Shown piece by piece: positions 8,646 to 17,383 of a DNA stretch of 53,907 bases. The notes under the pieces were generated by a model. That model ran no database searches, had not been told where the DNA came from, and worked only from the letters and a program-made list of their open reading frames with translations. The stretch's first letter is position 1; each line of letters starts with the position of its first letter. Origin of the DNA: Verrucomicrobiaceae bacterium. GTDB lineage: Bacteria > Verrucomicrobiota > Verrucomicrobiia > Verrucomicrobiales > Verrucomicrobiaceae. A program made the translations under genes and the position numbers. The stretch lies in NCBI GenBank assembly GCA_016795375.1, contig JAEUHJ010000206.1, positions 1 to 53,907 on the forward strand, in the 5' to 3' direction.

Positions 8646-9584
8646 ATGACCCAGCTCGATCAACTGAAGCAGCACACCGTGGTGGTTGCCGACACCGGCG
8701 ACTTCGAAGCCATGAAGGCCTACAAGCCCCAGGACGCCACGACGAACCCTTCCCTCATCCTCCAAGCCGCCTCCAAGCCCGAATACAAGGCCATTTTCGA
8801 CAAGGCCGTGGCCGATGGCAAATCCGGCGGTGTGGACGAGGTGATGGACAAGCTAGTAGTCTCCTTCGGTCTCGAAATCCTCAAGATCGTCCCTGGTCGC
8901 GTCTCCACCGAGGTGGACGCACGCCTCTCCTTTGACACGCAGCGCAACATCGAGAAGGCCCGCCACATCATCGCGATGTATGAGAAGGCCGGCATCGCCC
9001 GCGAGCGCATCCTGATCAAGATCGCCTCCACCTGGGAAGGCATCAAAGCCGCCGAAGTGCTGCAAAAAGAAGGCATCAACTGCAACCTCACCCTGCTCTT
9101 CAGTCTGGCGCAGGCTGTGGCATGCGCCGAAGGCGGCATCAAGCTCATCTCCCCGTTCGTGGGCCGCATCCTCGATTGGTTCAAGAAAAGCACCGGCAAG
9201 GATTTCGCAGGCGCGGATGATCCCGGCGTGCAGTCCGTGACGCAGATCTACAACTACTACAAGCACTTCGGCTACACGACCGAGGTCATGGGCGCCAGCT
9301 TCCGCAACAAGGGTGAAATCACCGAACTCTGCGGCTGCGACCTGCTCACCATCAGCCCCGGCTTGCTCGGCGAACTGGCCGCCAGCAGCGACCCGCTCAC
9401 GCCGAAGCTCAATGCCGCGAACGCGAAAGCGTTGAAGATAGAGCGCATCGGCTGTGACGAGAAAACCTTCCGTTGGCTCTTCAATGAAGACGCCATGGCG
9501 ACGGAGAAGACCGCCGAAGGCATCCGCAACTTCGCCAAGGACATCGTGAAGCTGGAAGCGATGGTGAAGACCGCGATTGGCTGA
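8646..9584 (+). CDS. tal: Transaldolase
   Basis: The 312-residue protein matches the TalB-type subfamily in length and sequence. Asp16, the DATTNPSLI segment (30-38), the Schiff-base lysine in [12 protein letters not shown] (Lys125) and the [13 protein letters not shown] segment are all present. It transfers a dihydroxyacetone unit between sedoheptulose 7-phosphate and glyceraldehyde 3-phosphate in the non-oxidative pentose phosphate pathway. The ATG at 8646 starts the family-conserved N-terminus; the open frame upstream (from 8370) is the shadow of the lactonase. A possibly co-transcribed hisF follows after 97 bp that contain a long inverted repeat. Confidence 0.97.
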   Translation: MTQLDQLKQHTVVVADTGDFEAMKAYKPQDATTNPSLILQAASKPEYKAIFDKAVADGKSGGVDEVMDKLVVSFGLEILKIVPGRVSTEVDARLSFDTQRNIEKARHIIAMYEKAGIARERILIKIASTWEGIKAAEVLQKEGINCNLTLLFSLAQAVACAEGGIKLISPFVGRILDWFKKSTGKDFAGADDPGVQSVTQIYNYYKHFGYTTEVMGASFRNKGEITELCGCDLLTISPGLLGELAASSDPLTPKLNAANAKALKIERIGCDEKTFRWLFNEDAMATEKTAEGIRNFAKDIVKLEAMVKTAIG

Positions 9585-9592
9585 GTTTTTTA

Positions 9593-9668
9593 GCCGAAAG
9601 AGAGGAAATAGAAGAAAAGAGCCCAGACGGGCAGCCTCTGATTTTTTCCTTCTTTTCTCTTTTTCGGC
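9593..9668. repeat. Long imperfect polypurine/polypyrimidine inverted repeat
   Basis: The left arm is almost pure purine (starting GCCGAAAGAGAGG) and the right arm almost pure pyrimidine (ending TTTCTCTTTTTCGGC); they meet at a perfect GCCC-AGAC-GGGC tip. The arms pair over most of their length with a few bulges. The structure fills nearly all the space between the transaldolase stop (9584) and the hisF start (9682). A T-run precedes the structure rather than following it, so it is not a standard terminator on either strand. A transcript hairpin or a processing site are possible. Confidence 0.55.
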
Positions 9669-9681
9669 CATCCTAATCGTC

Positions 9682-10443
9682 ATGCTCACCAAGCGCATCA
9701 TCCCCTGTCTCGACGTGAAGGAAGGACGTGTCGTCAAAGGCACGAAATTCCTCCAGCTTCGTGACGCGGGCGATCCCGTGGAGTGCGCGCAGGTTTACAA
9801 CGCGCAGGGAGCCGATGAACTCGTCTTCCTCGACATCACCGCTGCCCACGAGGAACGCAAGACGATGGTCGATGTCGTCGCGCGCACCGCAGAGCACTGT
9901 TTCATGCCTTTGACCGTCGGCGGCGGCATCCGCACCGTCGCCGACATGCGCGAGATGCTTCTCGCCGGCGCTGACAAGGTCGGCATCAACACCGCCGCTG
10001 TCAAAACGCCGCACGTCATCGACGAGGCCGCCGAGGCCTTCGGCTGCCAGTGCCTCGTCGTCGCCATCGACGCGAAACGCAACGACCGTGGCTCCTGGAC
10101 CGTATTCACGCACGGCGGCCGCAACGCCACCGAGCTCGACGCCGTCGAATGGGCCGCCGAAGTCTGCCGACGCGGCGCGGGCGAAATCCTGCTCACCAGC
10201 ATGGACTCCGACGGCACGAAGAACGGCTACGACATCGCTTTGACGCGCGCAGTGAGTGAGGCCGTGACGATTCCCGTCATCGCCAGCGGCGGCGCCGGCA
10301 ATCTCGACCACATGGTCGATGTGCTTCGCAACGGCAAAGCCGATGCCGTCCTCGCCGCCAGCATTTTCCACTTCGGCGAATACAAAGTCGCCGATGTGAA
10401 GCACTACCTCGGCCAGCACGGTGTGCCGGTGCGGCTGGGCTGA
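9682..10443 (+). CDS. hisF: Imidazole glycerol phosphate synthase, cyclase subunit
   Basis: The protein has 253 residues, the usual HisF length. [20 protein letters not shown] is the classic N-terminus with catalytic Asp11. VGGGIRT, the VVAIDAKR segment (second catalytic Asp), [20 protein letters not shown] and VIASGGAG complete the (beta-alpha)8 phosphate-binding pattern. With HisH it converts PRFAR and ammonia to imidazole glycerol phosphate and AICAR in histidine biosynthesis. No other his gene is in the window, so the pathway is not clustered here. I chose the ATG at 9682; upstream sequence in frame is the inverted repeat. Confidence 0.97.
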   Translation: MLTKRIIPCLDVKEGRVVKGTKFLQLRDAGDPVECAQVYNAQGADELVFLDITAAHEERKTMVDVVARTAEHCFMPLTVGGGIRTVADMREMLLAGADKVGINTAAVKTPHVIDEAAEAFGCQCLVVAIDAKRNDRGSWTVFTHGGRNATELDAVEWAAEVCRRGAGEILLTSMDSDGTKNGYDIALTRAVSEAVTIPVIASGGAGNLDHMVDVLRNGKADAVLAASIFHFGEYKVADVKHYLGQHGVPVRLG

Positions 10444-10547
10444 GGGGCGGCAAGGCGGGGCACCGCGACGCAGGGGCCATTTTCCTCCTCTGCAACTCCG
10501 TGCTGGACGATTCCGGGCTTTTCTTCATAGAGTGCTGAAATTCACTC

Positions 10548-10709
10548 ATGCGCATTCTCTCCAAAGTTCTTTGGACCCTGGCATTTCTGGCTGCCACCTT
10601 TTTCTGGATGGTGCTCTTCGAGCACGGATTCAGCATGAAGGGGCTGACCGAGGGCACCGGGGAGGAGTTGCGCGCGCTCGCCGCCTGGTTCGGCGGCGGG
10701 AAGAAATGA
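10548..10709 (+). CDS. 53-residue single-pass membrane microprotein
   Basis: A short open frame (MRILSKVLWTLAFLAATFFW...) with a positively charged start, one clear hydrophobic segment at about residues 8-25 and a soluble tail ending in GGGKK. No family is recognised. It lies between hisF and the TPR gene on the same strand, 34 bp upstream of the latter, so it may be co-transcribed with it. The orderly topology (basic N-terminus, membrane helix, polar tail) and the fit into the intergenic gap argue that it is real. I have no functional evidence. Confidence 0.6.
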   Translation: MRILSKVLWTLAFLAATFFWMVLFEHGFSMKGLTEGTGEELRALAAWFGGGKK

Positions 10710-10743
10710 GCCGCCTTTTCACCCAACCCAGCACCCCAGGATT

Positions 10744-12138
10744 ATGATCGTTCAGGAAGCCGAACTCGACCCCAAATACCAAGCCCTTTGGAAAAAAGCG
10801 CTGATCTCCGCCGAGCGGAAGAACTGGGAGTATGTCATCGACCAGGTGCTGCCCATCGTGAAGGACAACCTCGGTTTCCTCGACGGCCGCAAACTGTTGC
10901 GCAGCGCGGAGGCCGAGGTCTGCGGAACCGGCAGAAAAATGAGCTTCGGCGGGCTTGGCGGCGGCCTGTTCTCGCGCGGATCGTCCAAAAAGGAGCCTGC
11001 GGAGCAGATCGCCGACCTGGAGGAGAATGTCTTCCGCAAAGATCCTGTCAGCCTGAGCGCGAACGAGCAGCTCTATGACCTGGCGATGAAGATTCACTTC
11101 CCCGAGCTGGCGGCCTTTGCGCTGGAGACGATCCGTCGCGGCCATCCTGACAACACGAAGAACATGCACAAGCTGGCGCTGCATTACATGTCCGCCAACG
11201 AGCCTGAAAAGGCCAGCGACATCTACCGTGCCATCGTGAAGGTCGATCCGCGTGACATGGACGCCGCGAAGGGGGAGAAGGACGCCGCCGCGCGCACCTC
11301 CATCCTGCGCCAGGGCTGGGGCGCGGCGGAGACCGGCGGCAGCTTCAAGAACGCCATGAAGGACGCGGGCGAGGCCGCGAAGCTGGAGATGCTCAACCGC
11401 CAGGGCATGACCAGGGAGCAGATGGAGCAGTTCCTGGCCGAGACGATCGAACAATACAACGCCGACCAGTCGAACATCGTCATCGTCAAGCGCATGGCCG
11501 ACCTTTACGAGCGCCTGGGCCAGATTGACAACGCGCTGATGTTCTATGATTACGCGCTCAACACGCTGAATCCAGGCGACGTGGCGTTGCAGCGCAAGGT
11601 GGAGATCATGCGCGACAAGGTGCAGGAGCAGCAGATAGCCGACTATGAGCGCGAGATCGAGGCCAATCCCGACGCGCCCGACATCGAGGACAAGCGCGCC
11701 CAGGTGGCCGAAATCCGCCGTCAGCGCTCCGCCGTGGTCATTGACGAGGCCAAAAGCCGCGTGGACCGCAACCCGACGGACAAGACGCTGCGCTACGAGC
11801 TGGGACAGGCGTATTTCAACGCCGGCATGTTCACCGAGGCCATCCCCGAATTGCAGCAGGCAAAGTCGAATCCGAACATGCGCATCAAGGCGATCCTCCT
11901 GCTCGGCCGTTGCTTTGAGCGCAAGAACATGAACGACCTGGCCAAAACCTCCCTCATGGAGGCCGCGAAGGAGCTCGTCGTCATGGACGCGGTCAAGAAA
12001 GAAGTGCTCTACGAGCTGGCGAACGTGCTGGAGAAAATGGGCGACCGCGCCGCGAGCCTGGACGCGCTCAAGGAAATCTACAACGCCGACTACGGCTACA
12101 AGGACGTGGCGAAGCGCGTGGAATCCTCCTATTCCTGA
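10744..12138 (+). CDS. Tetratricopeptide repeat protein
   Basis: The protein has 464 residues, is rich in helices, and lacks a signal peptide. TPR-like units can be seen around NEQLYDLAMKIHFPELAAFALE, KNMHKLALHYMSANEPEKASDIYRAIVK, RMADLYERLGQIDNALMFYDYAL, LRYELGQAYFNAGMFTEAIPELQQA and LLGRCFERKNMNDLAKTSLMEA. Between them is a charged coiled-coil-like stretch (about residues 290-330). A glycine-rich linker (FGGLGGGLFSRG) follows the N-terminal helix pair. The role is probably protein-protein interaction in the cytoplasm; no catalytic domain is visible. The ATG at 10744 follows AGGATT closely and is the only sensible start. Confidence 0.85.
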   Translation: MIVQEAELDPKYQALWKKALISAERKNWEYVIDQVLPIVKDNLGFLDGRKLLRSAEAEVCGTGRKMSFGGLGGGLFSRGSSKKEPAEQIADLEENVFRKDPVSLSANEQLYDLAMKIHFPELAAFALETIRRGHPDNTKNMHKLALHYMSANEPEKASDIYRAIVKVDPRDMDAAKGEKDAAARTSILRQGWGAAETGGSFKNAMKDAGEAAKLEMLNRQGMTREQMEQFLAETIEQYNADQSNIVIVKRMADLYERLGQIDNALMFYDYALNTLNPGDVALQRKVEIMRDKVQEQQIADYEREIEANPDAPDIEDKRAQVAEIRRQRSAVVIDEAKSRVDRNPTDKTLRYELGQAYFNAGMFTEAIPELQQAKSNPNMRIKAILLLGRCFERKNMNDLAKTSLMEAAKELVVMDAVKKEVLYELANVLEKMGDRAASLDALKEIYNADYGYKDVAKRVESSYS

Positions 12139-12248
12139 ATTTTCCTCCTGGAGATTCCGGCGGCGTTTCTTCCGGTGAGCGGCAGTGACGGATTTTCGAG
12201 GCAAATGGCATTTGAAAGGACTGTTTCGTCCTCCATCATGCGCCTCTG

Positions 12249-13097
12249 ATGCCTGCTGAAATCCTCGCTGTCTCCATGCCCGAATTGTGGGCTTCTTTTG
12301 TCCAGGCCCTGCCCGTCATCCTCGGCCTGATTCTGATCGAAGGACTGCTCTCCGTTGACAATGCGCTGGCCATCGCCGCGATGGCCTCCCATCTGGATGA
12401 GAAGCGCCGCAGCACGGCGATGAACATCGGTTACATCGGTGCGTATGGCTTCCGGGTCGTGGCCTTGCTCTTTGCCTCCTGGATCATTGACAATCATTGG
12501 GTGATGCTGGCCGGGGCGCTGTATCTCGTGTGGCTGATGTGCGCGCATTTCGCCGGGCAAAAAGAGGTCAGCGAGGGGGAGGGAGAGGCTGTGAACGTGC
12601 ATCACCGCACCTTTGCCGGCACCATCAGCATGATCGCCCTCATGGATCTGAGCCTGAGCGTGGACAACGTGGTGGCGGCGATCGCGCTCAGTCCGAAGGA
12701 TCTGTGGCCGGTTTATGTGGGGGTGACCATCGGCATCATCTCACTGCGGCTCGTGGCCGGGGTGGCGATCAAAATGATCGCCAGATATCCGGTGCTGGAA
12801 CATACCGCGTTCATTTTGATCGGTTACGTCGGGCTGCTGCTGCTTTCCGAGCTGCATTTCCACGATTTCTTCGAGGCATTGGGGCCGCTGAAGGTGAAGA
12901 TCCTGAAGTTCGCTGGCATCATCCTCATCACCGTGCTGACCATCGCCTGGTCACGCGTGGAGTTTTTGCAAAAGGTGCTCACCCCGCCGCTGCGCATCCT
13001 GCTGATTCCGATGAACCTGGTCGCCGCCCTGATCGGGGCGGTCATCGTTGCCGTCACCTGGCCGTTCCGCTGGGTTTGGATGGCCGTCAGAAGGTGA
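12249..13097 (+). CDS. TerC-family integral membrane protein
   Basis: The protein has 282 residues with about seven to eight hydrophobic segments. Two copies of the TerC signature are present, one in each half: LLSVDNALAIAAMA and LSLSVDNVVAAIAL, whose acidic residues line the presumed metal path. TerC/YceF/YkoY-like proteins are implicated in manganese or calcium export and in metallation of secreted proteins; which of these applies here is not shown. The 110 bp upstream show no yybP-ykoY-like manganese riboswitch that I can recognise. An alternative in-frame ATG lies at 12279; 12249 gives a longer polar N-terminus before the first membrane helix. Confidence 0.9.
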   Translation: MPAEILAVSMPELWASFVQALPVILGLILIEGLLSVDNALAIAAMASHLDEKRRSTAMNIGYIGAYGFRVVALLFASWIIDNHWVMLAGALYLVWLMCAHFAGQKEVSEGEGEAVNVHHRTFAGTISMIALMDLSLSVDNVVAAIALSPKDLWPVYVGVTIGIISLRLVAGVAIKMIARYPVLEHTAFILIGYVGLLLLSELHFHDFFEALGPLKVKILKFAGIILITVLTIAWSRVEFLQKVLTPPLRILLIPMNLVAALIGAVIVAVTWPFRWVWMAVRR

Positions 13098-13269
13098 CTT
13101 TGCCCCTTACAATCTGCTTACGACCTGCTCACAAGCTGCTGACGCATTCATCCCGGCCCGTGGCAGACTGGCGGTAGATCGAAGCAACGGGGCTGCGGCC
13201 TCCTGAAGCAAGATCGTCATTTTCGATCAGGTGGTTGTCCTTCTGGCTGTTGGAAACACTCATGAAATC

Positions 13270-13310
13270 GCCGGGGCGAGCTCTCAAAAGTTCGCCCCGG
13301 CATATTTTAT
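13270..13310 (+). terminator. Hairpin followed by AT-rich tract, probable terminator
   Basis: GCCGGGGCGA (13270-13279) pairs perfectly with TCGCCCCGGC (13292-13301), and the stem can extend by about three pairs into the loop. It is followed by ATATTTTAT. It lies about 170 bp after the TerC stop and about 70 bp before the histidine kinase start, so it would isolate the two transcription units. The distance from TerC is long, and the T-run is interrupted, which lowers confidence. Confidence 0.55.
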
Positions 13311-13369
13311 GGTTTTTATAAAATTCAGGTGACCAAATAGATGGCGGCGCTAAACTATGTCCCTCGCGC

Positions 13370-15040
13370 ATGTTCCAACGCCGCTCCACGATCTTGTTCA
13401 TCATCCTGGTGATCCTGCCACTGGCCTTGCTGGCGTGGCTGGGCACCTATCTCATCAGAGATGCGGGAAAGCGCACGGACGCCTCGATGCAGGCCGTCCT
13501 GGCTGAACGTCTCAGCGCGGCGGATCATCACCTGTTGCACGACATGCGGCAACTGACCGACCGGCTGGACAATTGGGGGGGGCAGAACACCAGCTCGGCA
13601 CATTTGATGGCCCAACAACTGGCGGCACATCCCTGGATCGCCCGCACCTGGGCCACAGCAGGCGCGGCAGCGCCGCTGGAGGCATTTGAAGGGAAGTCTC
13701 CGTTCCAGCCCGGTGGAAGTTTCAAAGCAGAGGAACGGGTCAGGGCCATCCACGAAGTCACGCAAAACACTGGCGGCATGTCGCAGCCGGTCCCGCTGCT
13801 GGATGATGACGGGCCTCCGTTCCAACGCATCAACACTCCGGCGGTTTCCTTCATCCAGCCGCCCGCACCCGAGTGGATCACTTATTTGAAGATGCGCGGC
13901 TACCATATTGATGATCGTCCGGCGCCTTCGGAAACGGGGGGCACCTGGAGCGGCTGGCATGTGGGAGACTCCATGTTCATCCACTGGCGCCGTTTTGCCG
14001 ATGGCAGCCTGAGCTGCGCCTTGCTGAACCCGCAGTTGTTGATGAAATTTCTCTTCCAGCGCCTTCCTCAACCCGGCCTGGCCGCTCCTCCCGGCCGCAT
14101 GATGTTGACCACGGTCAAAGGCATTCCGTTGCATCAGTGGGGCAAAATATTGCATGGCTCGGAGGGGCCGCCGGCCGCTCATCGCGCCTGTTCGGAGCCT
14201 CTTTCGCAGTGGGAGATGTCCTACACGCCGGCTGACGAGGAATTTCCGAAGCCCTACCTCTTTCCCATCCTTCTCGGCGTCAGCTCCGGCATCCTGCTCG
14301 TCCTGGTCGTCGGCTGGCTTTATTTCCATGAAAGCGCCAGGGAGATCCGCGTCGCCCAGCAGCGCGTGACCTTCGTCAATCAAATCTCCCACGAGCTCAA
14401 GACGCCGCTCACCAACATCCGCCTCTACGCCGAGATGGCCGCCCATCGTGCAGAATCCACGGGCGACAGCATCGCCAGACGCCAGCTCGGTGTCGTCGAG
14501 GCGGAAACCGCGCGTCTCGACCGCCTGATCCAGAATGTCCTCAACTACGCCCGCCAGCAGCGCGACAAACTCAGCATCCAGCCCAAGCCGCTGGCGCTGG
14601 ACGAGCATGTTTCGCGCGTGGTTGAGTTCTGGAGGCCCCTGCTTGAAAACAAAGGCTTCGAGATTGTCGCCACGCTCAACGGCCCGGCCTCCATCAACGC
14701 CGACCCTGACGCGCTCGAGCAGATCCTCGGCAACCTCATCTCCAACGTCGATAAATACGGCAACAGCGGCAAGTGGATCGCCATCCACACCGAGCACGAC
14801 GAACGCCACACCCGCGTCATCGTCGAAGACCGCGGCCCCGGCATCCCTGCTGGCAAGCGCCGCACTGTCTTCGAGCCCTTTGAGCGTCTGCGCTCCGACC
14901 TGTCCGAGGGTGTCAGCGGCACCGGCATTGGATTGACCATCTCCCGTGAACTGGCACAATTGCATCACGGCTCCCTCACCGTGTGTCCGAGCTACAGCGA
15001 CGGCGCGCGTTTCATCCTCACCCTCCCGACCCTGCCATGA
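13370..15040 (+). CDS. Membrane sensor histidine kinase
   Basis: The protein has 556 residues. TM1 lies at about 8-29 and TM2 at about 300-322, enclosing a periplasmic sensor region of about 270 residues with no domain that I recognise. The dimerisation/phosphoacceptor helix follows directly after TM2 (SHELKTPLTN, phosphorylated His341), so there is no room for a HAMP domain. The ATPase domain shows the N-box (ILGNLISNVDKYG), G1 (DRGPGIP) and G2 (GTGIGLTIS). It autophosphorylates and passes phosphate to the response regulator encoded next, whose ATG overlaps its stop by 4 bp (ATGA), a sign of translational coupling. The signal sensed is unknown. Confidence 0.93.
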   Translation: MFQRRSTILFIILVILPLALLAWLGTYLIRDAGKRTDASMQAVLAERLSAADHHLLHDMRQLTDRLDNWGGQNTSSAHLMAQQLAAHPWIARTWATAGAAAPLEAFEGKSPFQPGGSFKAEERVRAIHEVTQNTGGMSQPVPLLDDDGPPFQRINTPAVSFIQPPAPEWITYLKMRGYHIDDRPAPSETGGTWSGWHVGDSMFIHWRRFADGSLSCALLNPQLLMKFLFQRLPQPGLAAPPGRMMLTTVKGIPLHQWGKILHGSEGPPAAHRACSEPLSQWEMSYTPADEEFPKPYLFPILLGVSSGILLVLVVGWLYFHESAREIRVAQQRVTFVNQISHELKTPLTNIRLYAEMAAHRAESTGDSIARRQLGVVEAETARLDRLIQNVLNYARQQRDKLSIQPKPLALDEHVSRVVEFWRPLLENKGFEIVATLNGPASINADPDALEQILGNLISNVDKYGNSGKWIAIHTEHDERHTRVIVEDRGPGIPAGKRRTVFEPFERLRSDLSEGVSGTGIGLTISRELAQLHHGSLTVCPSYSDGARFILTLPTLP

Positions 15041-15720
15041 CCAAGATACTCATTGCCGAAGACGACGACCACACACGCGATGCACTGCGCGAGGTGCTCA
15101 CCATGGAGGGCTACGAAGTCATCCCCGCCGGCGACGGCCTGCAGGCCGTGGATTTCTTCCGCGTGGAGAATCCCGACTTCGTCTGCCTCGATGTCATGAT
15201 GCCCGGACTCAACGGCTACGAGGTCTGCAAACAGATCCGCAAGCAGGACGAGAAAGTCCCCATCCTCTTTCTCACCGCCAAGGCCGAGGAAATCGACACC
15301 GTCCTCGGTCTCGAGCTCGGCGCCGACGACTACATGACAAAGCCCTTCGGCGTGAAGGAGATCATCGCCCGCATCCGCGCCATCCTGCGCCGCACCGCCG
15401 CACGCGGTGGTGGCCGGTCCGACGACGACTTCACCATGGACGACCTCCGTATCGTCCCCACCGAGCTGCGCGCTTACCGCGACAAAACCGAGATCCCGCT
15501 CAGCCCGCGCGATGTGAAAGTCCTGCGCCTGCTCTTCGACCGCCGTGGCAAGGTCATCGACCGCAACACCCTCGCCGACGAGGTCTGGGGCGTCGATTAC
15601 TTCCCTGAAAGCCGGGCGCTCGACCAGCACATCTCCCAGCTCCGCAAACGCATCGAGAAGGACCCCGCCCAACCGCGCCTCATTCGCACGGTTCACGGCG
15701 CCGGTTATCGATTTGAATGA
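15037..15720 (+). CDS. OmpR/PhoB-family response regulator
   Basis: The protein has 227 residues. Receiver domain 1-120: acidic pocket EDDD (8-11), phosphoacceptor Asp52 in VCLDVMMPGLNG, conserved Thr/Lys (LTAKAEE, TKPFGVKE). The C-terminal winged-helix DNA-binding domain (about 135-227) ends with the typical RTVHGAGYRFE. It is the cognate partner of the kinase before it (ATGA overlap). The target genes are unknown; the dipeptidase downstream (51 bp away, same strand) may or may not belong to the operon. Confidence 0.96.
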   Translation: MTKILIAEDDDHTRDALREVLTMEGYEVIPAGDGLQAVDFFRVENPDFVCLDVMMPGLNGYEVCKQIRKQDEKVPILFLTAKAEEIDTVLGLELGADDYMTKPFGVKEIIARIRAILRRTAARGGGRSDDDFTMDDLRIVPTELRAYRDKTEIPLSPRDVKVLRLLFDRRGKVIDRNTLADEVWGVDYFPESRALDQHISQLRKRIEKDPAQPRLIRTVHGAGYRFE

Positions 15721-15771
15721 CGCAAGAGTTCCCCCGCGTAGGATGACGCCTCATCCGTCATTTCATCCCTC

Positions 15772-16848
15772 ATGCTCACCTTCGACGCCCACCTCGACCT
15801 CAGCCTCAACGCCCTCGGCGGCTTCAATCGCGACCTCCGCCTTCCCGTCCACGAAATCCGCCGCCGTGAGGCCGGCATGACCGGCAAAGGGCGCGCTGGT
15901 GGCACCACCGCGTTTCCTGAGATGCGCAAAGGCAAGGTCGGCATCTGCGTCGCCACCCAGCTCGCCGGCTGCATGCCCGGCCCTTCTCCCATCGCCGGCT
16001 GGATGTCTCCCGAGCAGGCATGGGCAGAGACGCAGGGCCAGCTCTCGTGGTATCGCGCCATGGAGGACGATGGCCACCTGCGCCAGATCACCAACCTGCG
16101 TGAGCTCGACGAAATGATCGCGCTGTGGACTGACACCAGTATTCCCGACGACACCAAAGCCATCGGTTACATCCTCTCACTCGAAGGAGCCGACTCCATC
16201 CGCACCGTCGGTCATCTTGAAGAGGCGTGGGCGCAGGGTCTTCGCGCCATGGGCCCCGCACACTACGGTGTGTGCCGTTATGCGCTGGGTCACGACCAAG
16301 TCGGCCCGCTGCCCGCTGGCGGCAAAGAATTGATCCAGGAAATGGACCGCCTCGGCATGATCCTCGACGTCACGCACTTGAGCGATGAATGCTTCTGGCA
16401 GGCGCTCGACATCCATCACGGCGCCGTCTGGGCCAGCCACAGCAACTGCCGCGCCCTCGTTCCTGATCCACGCCAGTTCGCCGACGATCAAATCAAAGCC
16501 CTCATCGAACGCGGAGCCGTCATCGGTGCCGCGCTCGACGCATGGATGATGATCCCCGGCTGGATTCGCGGCAAAACCATGCCGCAGGAAACCGGCCTCA
16601 AGCTCGAAGTCATCTGCGACCACATCGACCACGTCTGCCAGCTCGCCGGAAACGCGCTTCACAGCGGCATCGGCACCGACCTCGATGGCGGCTACGGCAT
16701 CGAACAAACCCCCGAAGACCTCGACACCATCGCCGACCTCGCCCGCATCCCCGCCATGCTCCAAAAACGCGGCTACACCGACGCCGACATCGCCAACATC
16801 ATGCACGGCAACTACCTCCGCCTCATCCGAGAAGCGTGGGCGGAGTAA
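15772..16848 (+). CDS. Membrane dipeptidase (peptidase family M19)
   Basis: The protein has 358 residues. FDAHLDLSLNALGG at the N-terminus supplies the first His-x-Asp metal ligands; LEGADSI carries the bridging Glu; DVTHLSDECFW, WASHSNCRAL and IGTDLDGGYG hold the remaining His, Arg and Asp residues of the renal-dipeptidase amidohydrolase fold. Family members hydrolyse dipeptides, often with a D-residue at the C-terminal position. No signal peptide is visible, so it is probably cytoplasmic. The spacing from the response regulator (51 bp) allows co-transcription. Confidence 0.93.
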   Translation: MLTFDAHLDLSLNALGGFNRDLRLPVHEIRRREAGMTGKGRAGGTTAFPEMRKGKVGICVATQLAGCMPGPSPIAGWMSPEQAWAETQGQLSWYRAMEDDGHLRQITNLRELDEMIALWTDTSIPDDTKAIGYILSLEGADSIRTVGHLEEAWAQGLRAMGPAHYGVCRYALGHDQVGPLPAGGKELIQEMDRLGMILDVTHLSDECFWQALDIHHGAVWASHSNCRALVPDPRQFADDQIKALIERGAVIGAALDAWMMIPGWIRGKTMPQETGLKLEVICDHIDHVCQLAGNALHSGIGTDLDGGYGIEQTPEDLDTIADLARIPAMLQKRGYTDADIANIMHGNYLRLIREAWAE

Positions 16849-16974
16849 ATAAATGTGTGTACGGCGAGGCCGGCGCAAATGGCAGCCCGCCACGCATCAC
16901 AAGACATGCTCGATGACCGGTGTTTGATTTTCGAAAAGCTGGCGTTGACCACTCATCTGTGCTCGAATAATGCG

Positions 16975-17358
16975 ATGCAGTCCGCGCCCTCACGCCGCAA
17001 GCGCCGTCTGGGAGTTCTCAGCGTCCCCCTTCAGGAGGTTCCGTGGCATTGGCAGGCGCTGGCGCTCCTGGTTTTCAACGCCATGGCCGCCGCCGTGATC
17101 GAGGAATCCATCGCGTGCTGTCGTGGTTCTCCTGCGACGACGAGTGCCACGCTTGTTGACATCAACTTTGGCACGCAGGAGGAACTGGAGTCCCTGAATG
17201 GCATCGGTCCCGTGCTGGCAAAGATGATCATCGTCGGACGCCCGTATGCCTCCACCGGAGATCTTGTCCGCGTGAGCGGCATCGGGCCGGAACAAGCGGC
17301 GCGCTTGCTTCCGTTCGTCAAAGCCTCCCGTGGACGTCGCCATGTGGACCAACGCTGA
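16975..17358 (+). CDS. ComEA-like helix-hairpin-helix protein
   Basis: The protein has 127 residues from the ATG at 16975. A basic N-terminus (RRKRR) is followed by one hydrophobic segment (WHWQALALLVFNAMAAAVI, about 24-42) and then a tandem HhH domain: VDINFGTQEELESLNGIGPVLAKMII and GDLVRVSGIGPEQAARLLPFV. This is the architecture of ComEA/helix-hairpin-helix proteins that bind DNA non-specifically at the membrane, in ComEA during DNA uptake. An upstream extension to 16855 is open but lacks coding character. The role in competence is inferred from the domain; no other com gene is in the window. Confidence 0.78.
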   Translation: MQSAPSRRKRRLGVLSVPLQEVPWHWQALALLVFNAMAAAVIEESIACCRGSPATTSATLVDINFGTQEELESLNGIGPVLAKMIIVGRPYASTGDLVRVSGIGPEQAARLLPFVKASRGRRHVDQR

Positions 17359-17383
17359 TGTCATCTCCCGTTCTCTTGCCACC

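Noticed and set aside
10630..12204. Minus-strand open frame of 524 codons
   Set aside because: It is antisense to the TPR gene and has no recognisable domain.
12139..12248. Manganese riboswitch (yybP-ykoY) upstream of the TerC-family gene
   Set aside because: I could not find its conserved core or paired stems in the 110-bp gap.
16945..16973. TTGACC-N17-TAATGC, a sigma-70-like promoter before the ComEA-like gene
   Set aside because: The -10 would end only 1 bp before the chosen ATG (16975), so transcription would begin inside the gene; it would only make sense with a later start, for which there is no support.
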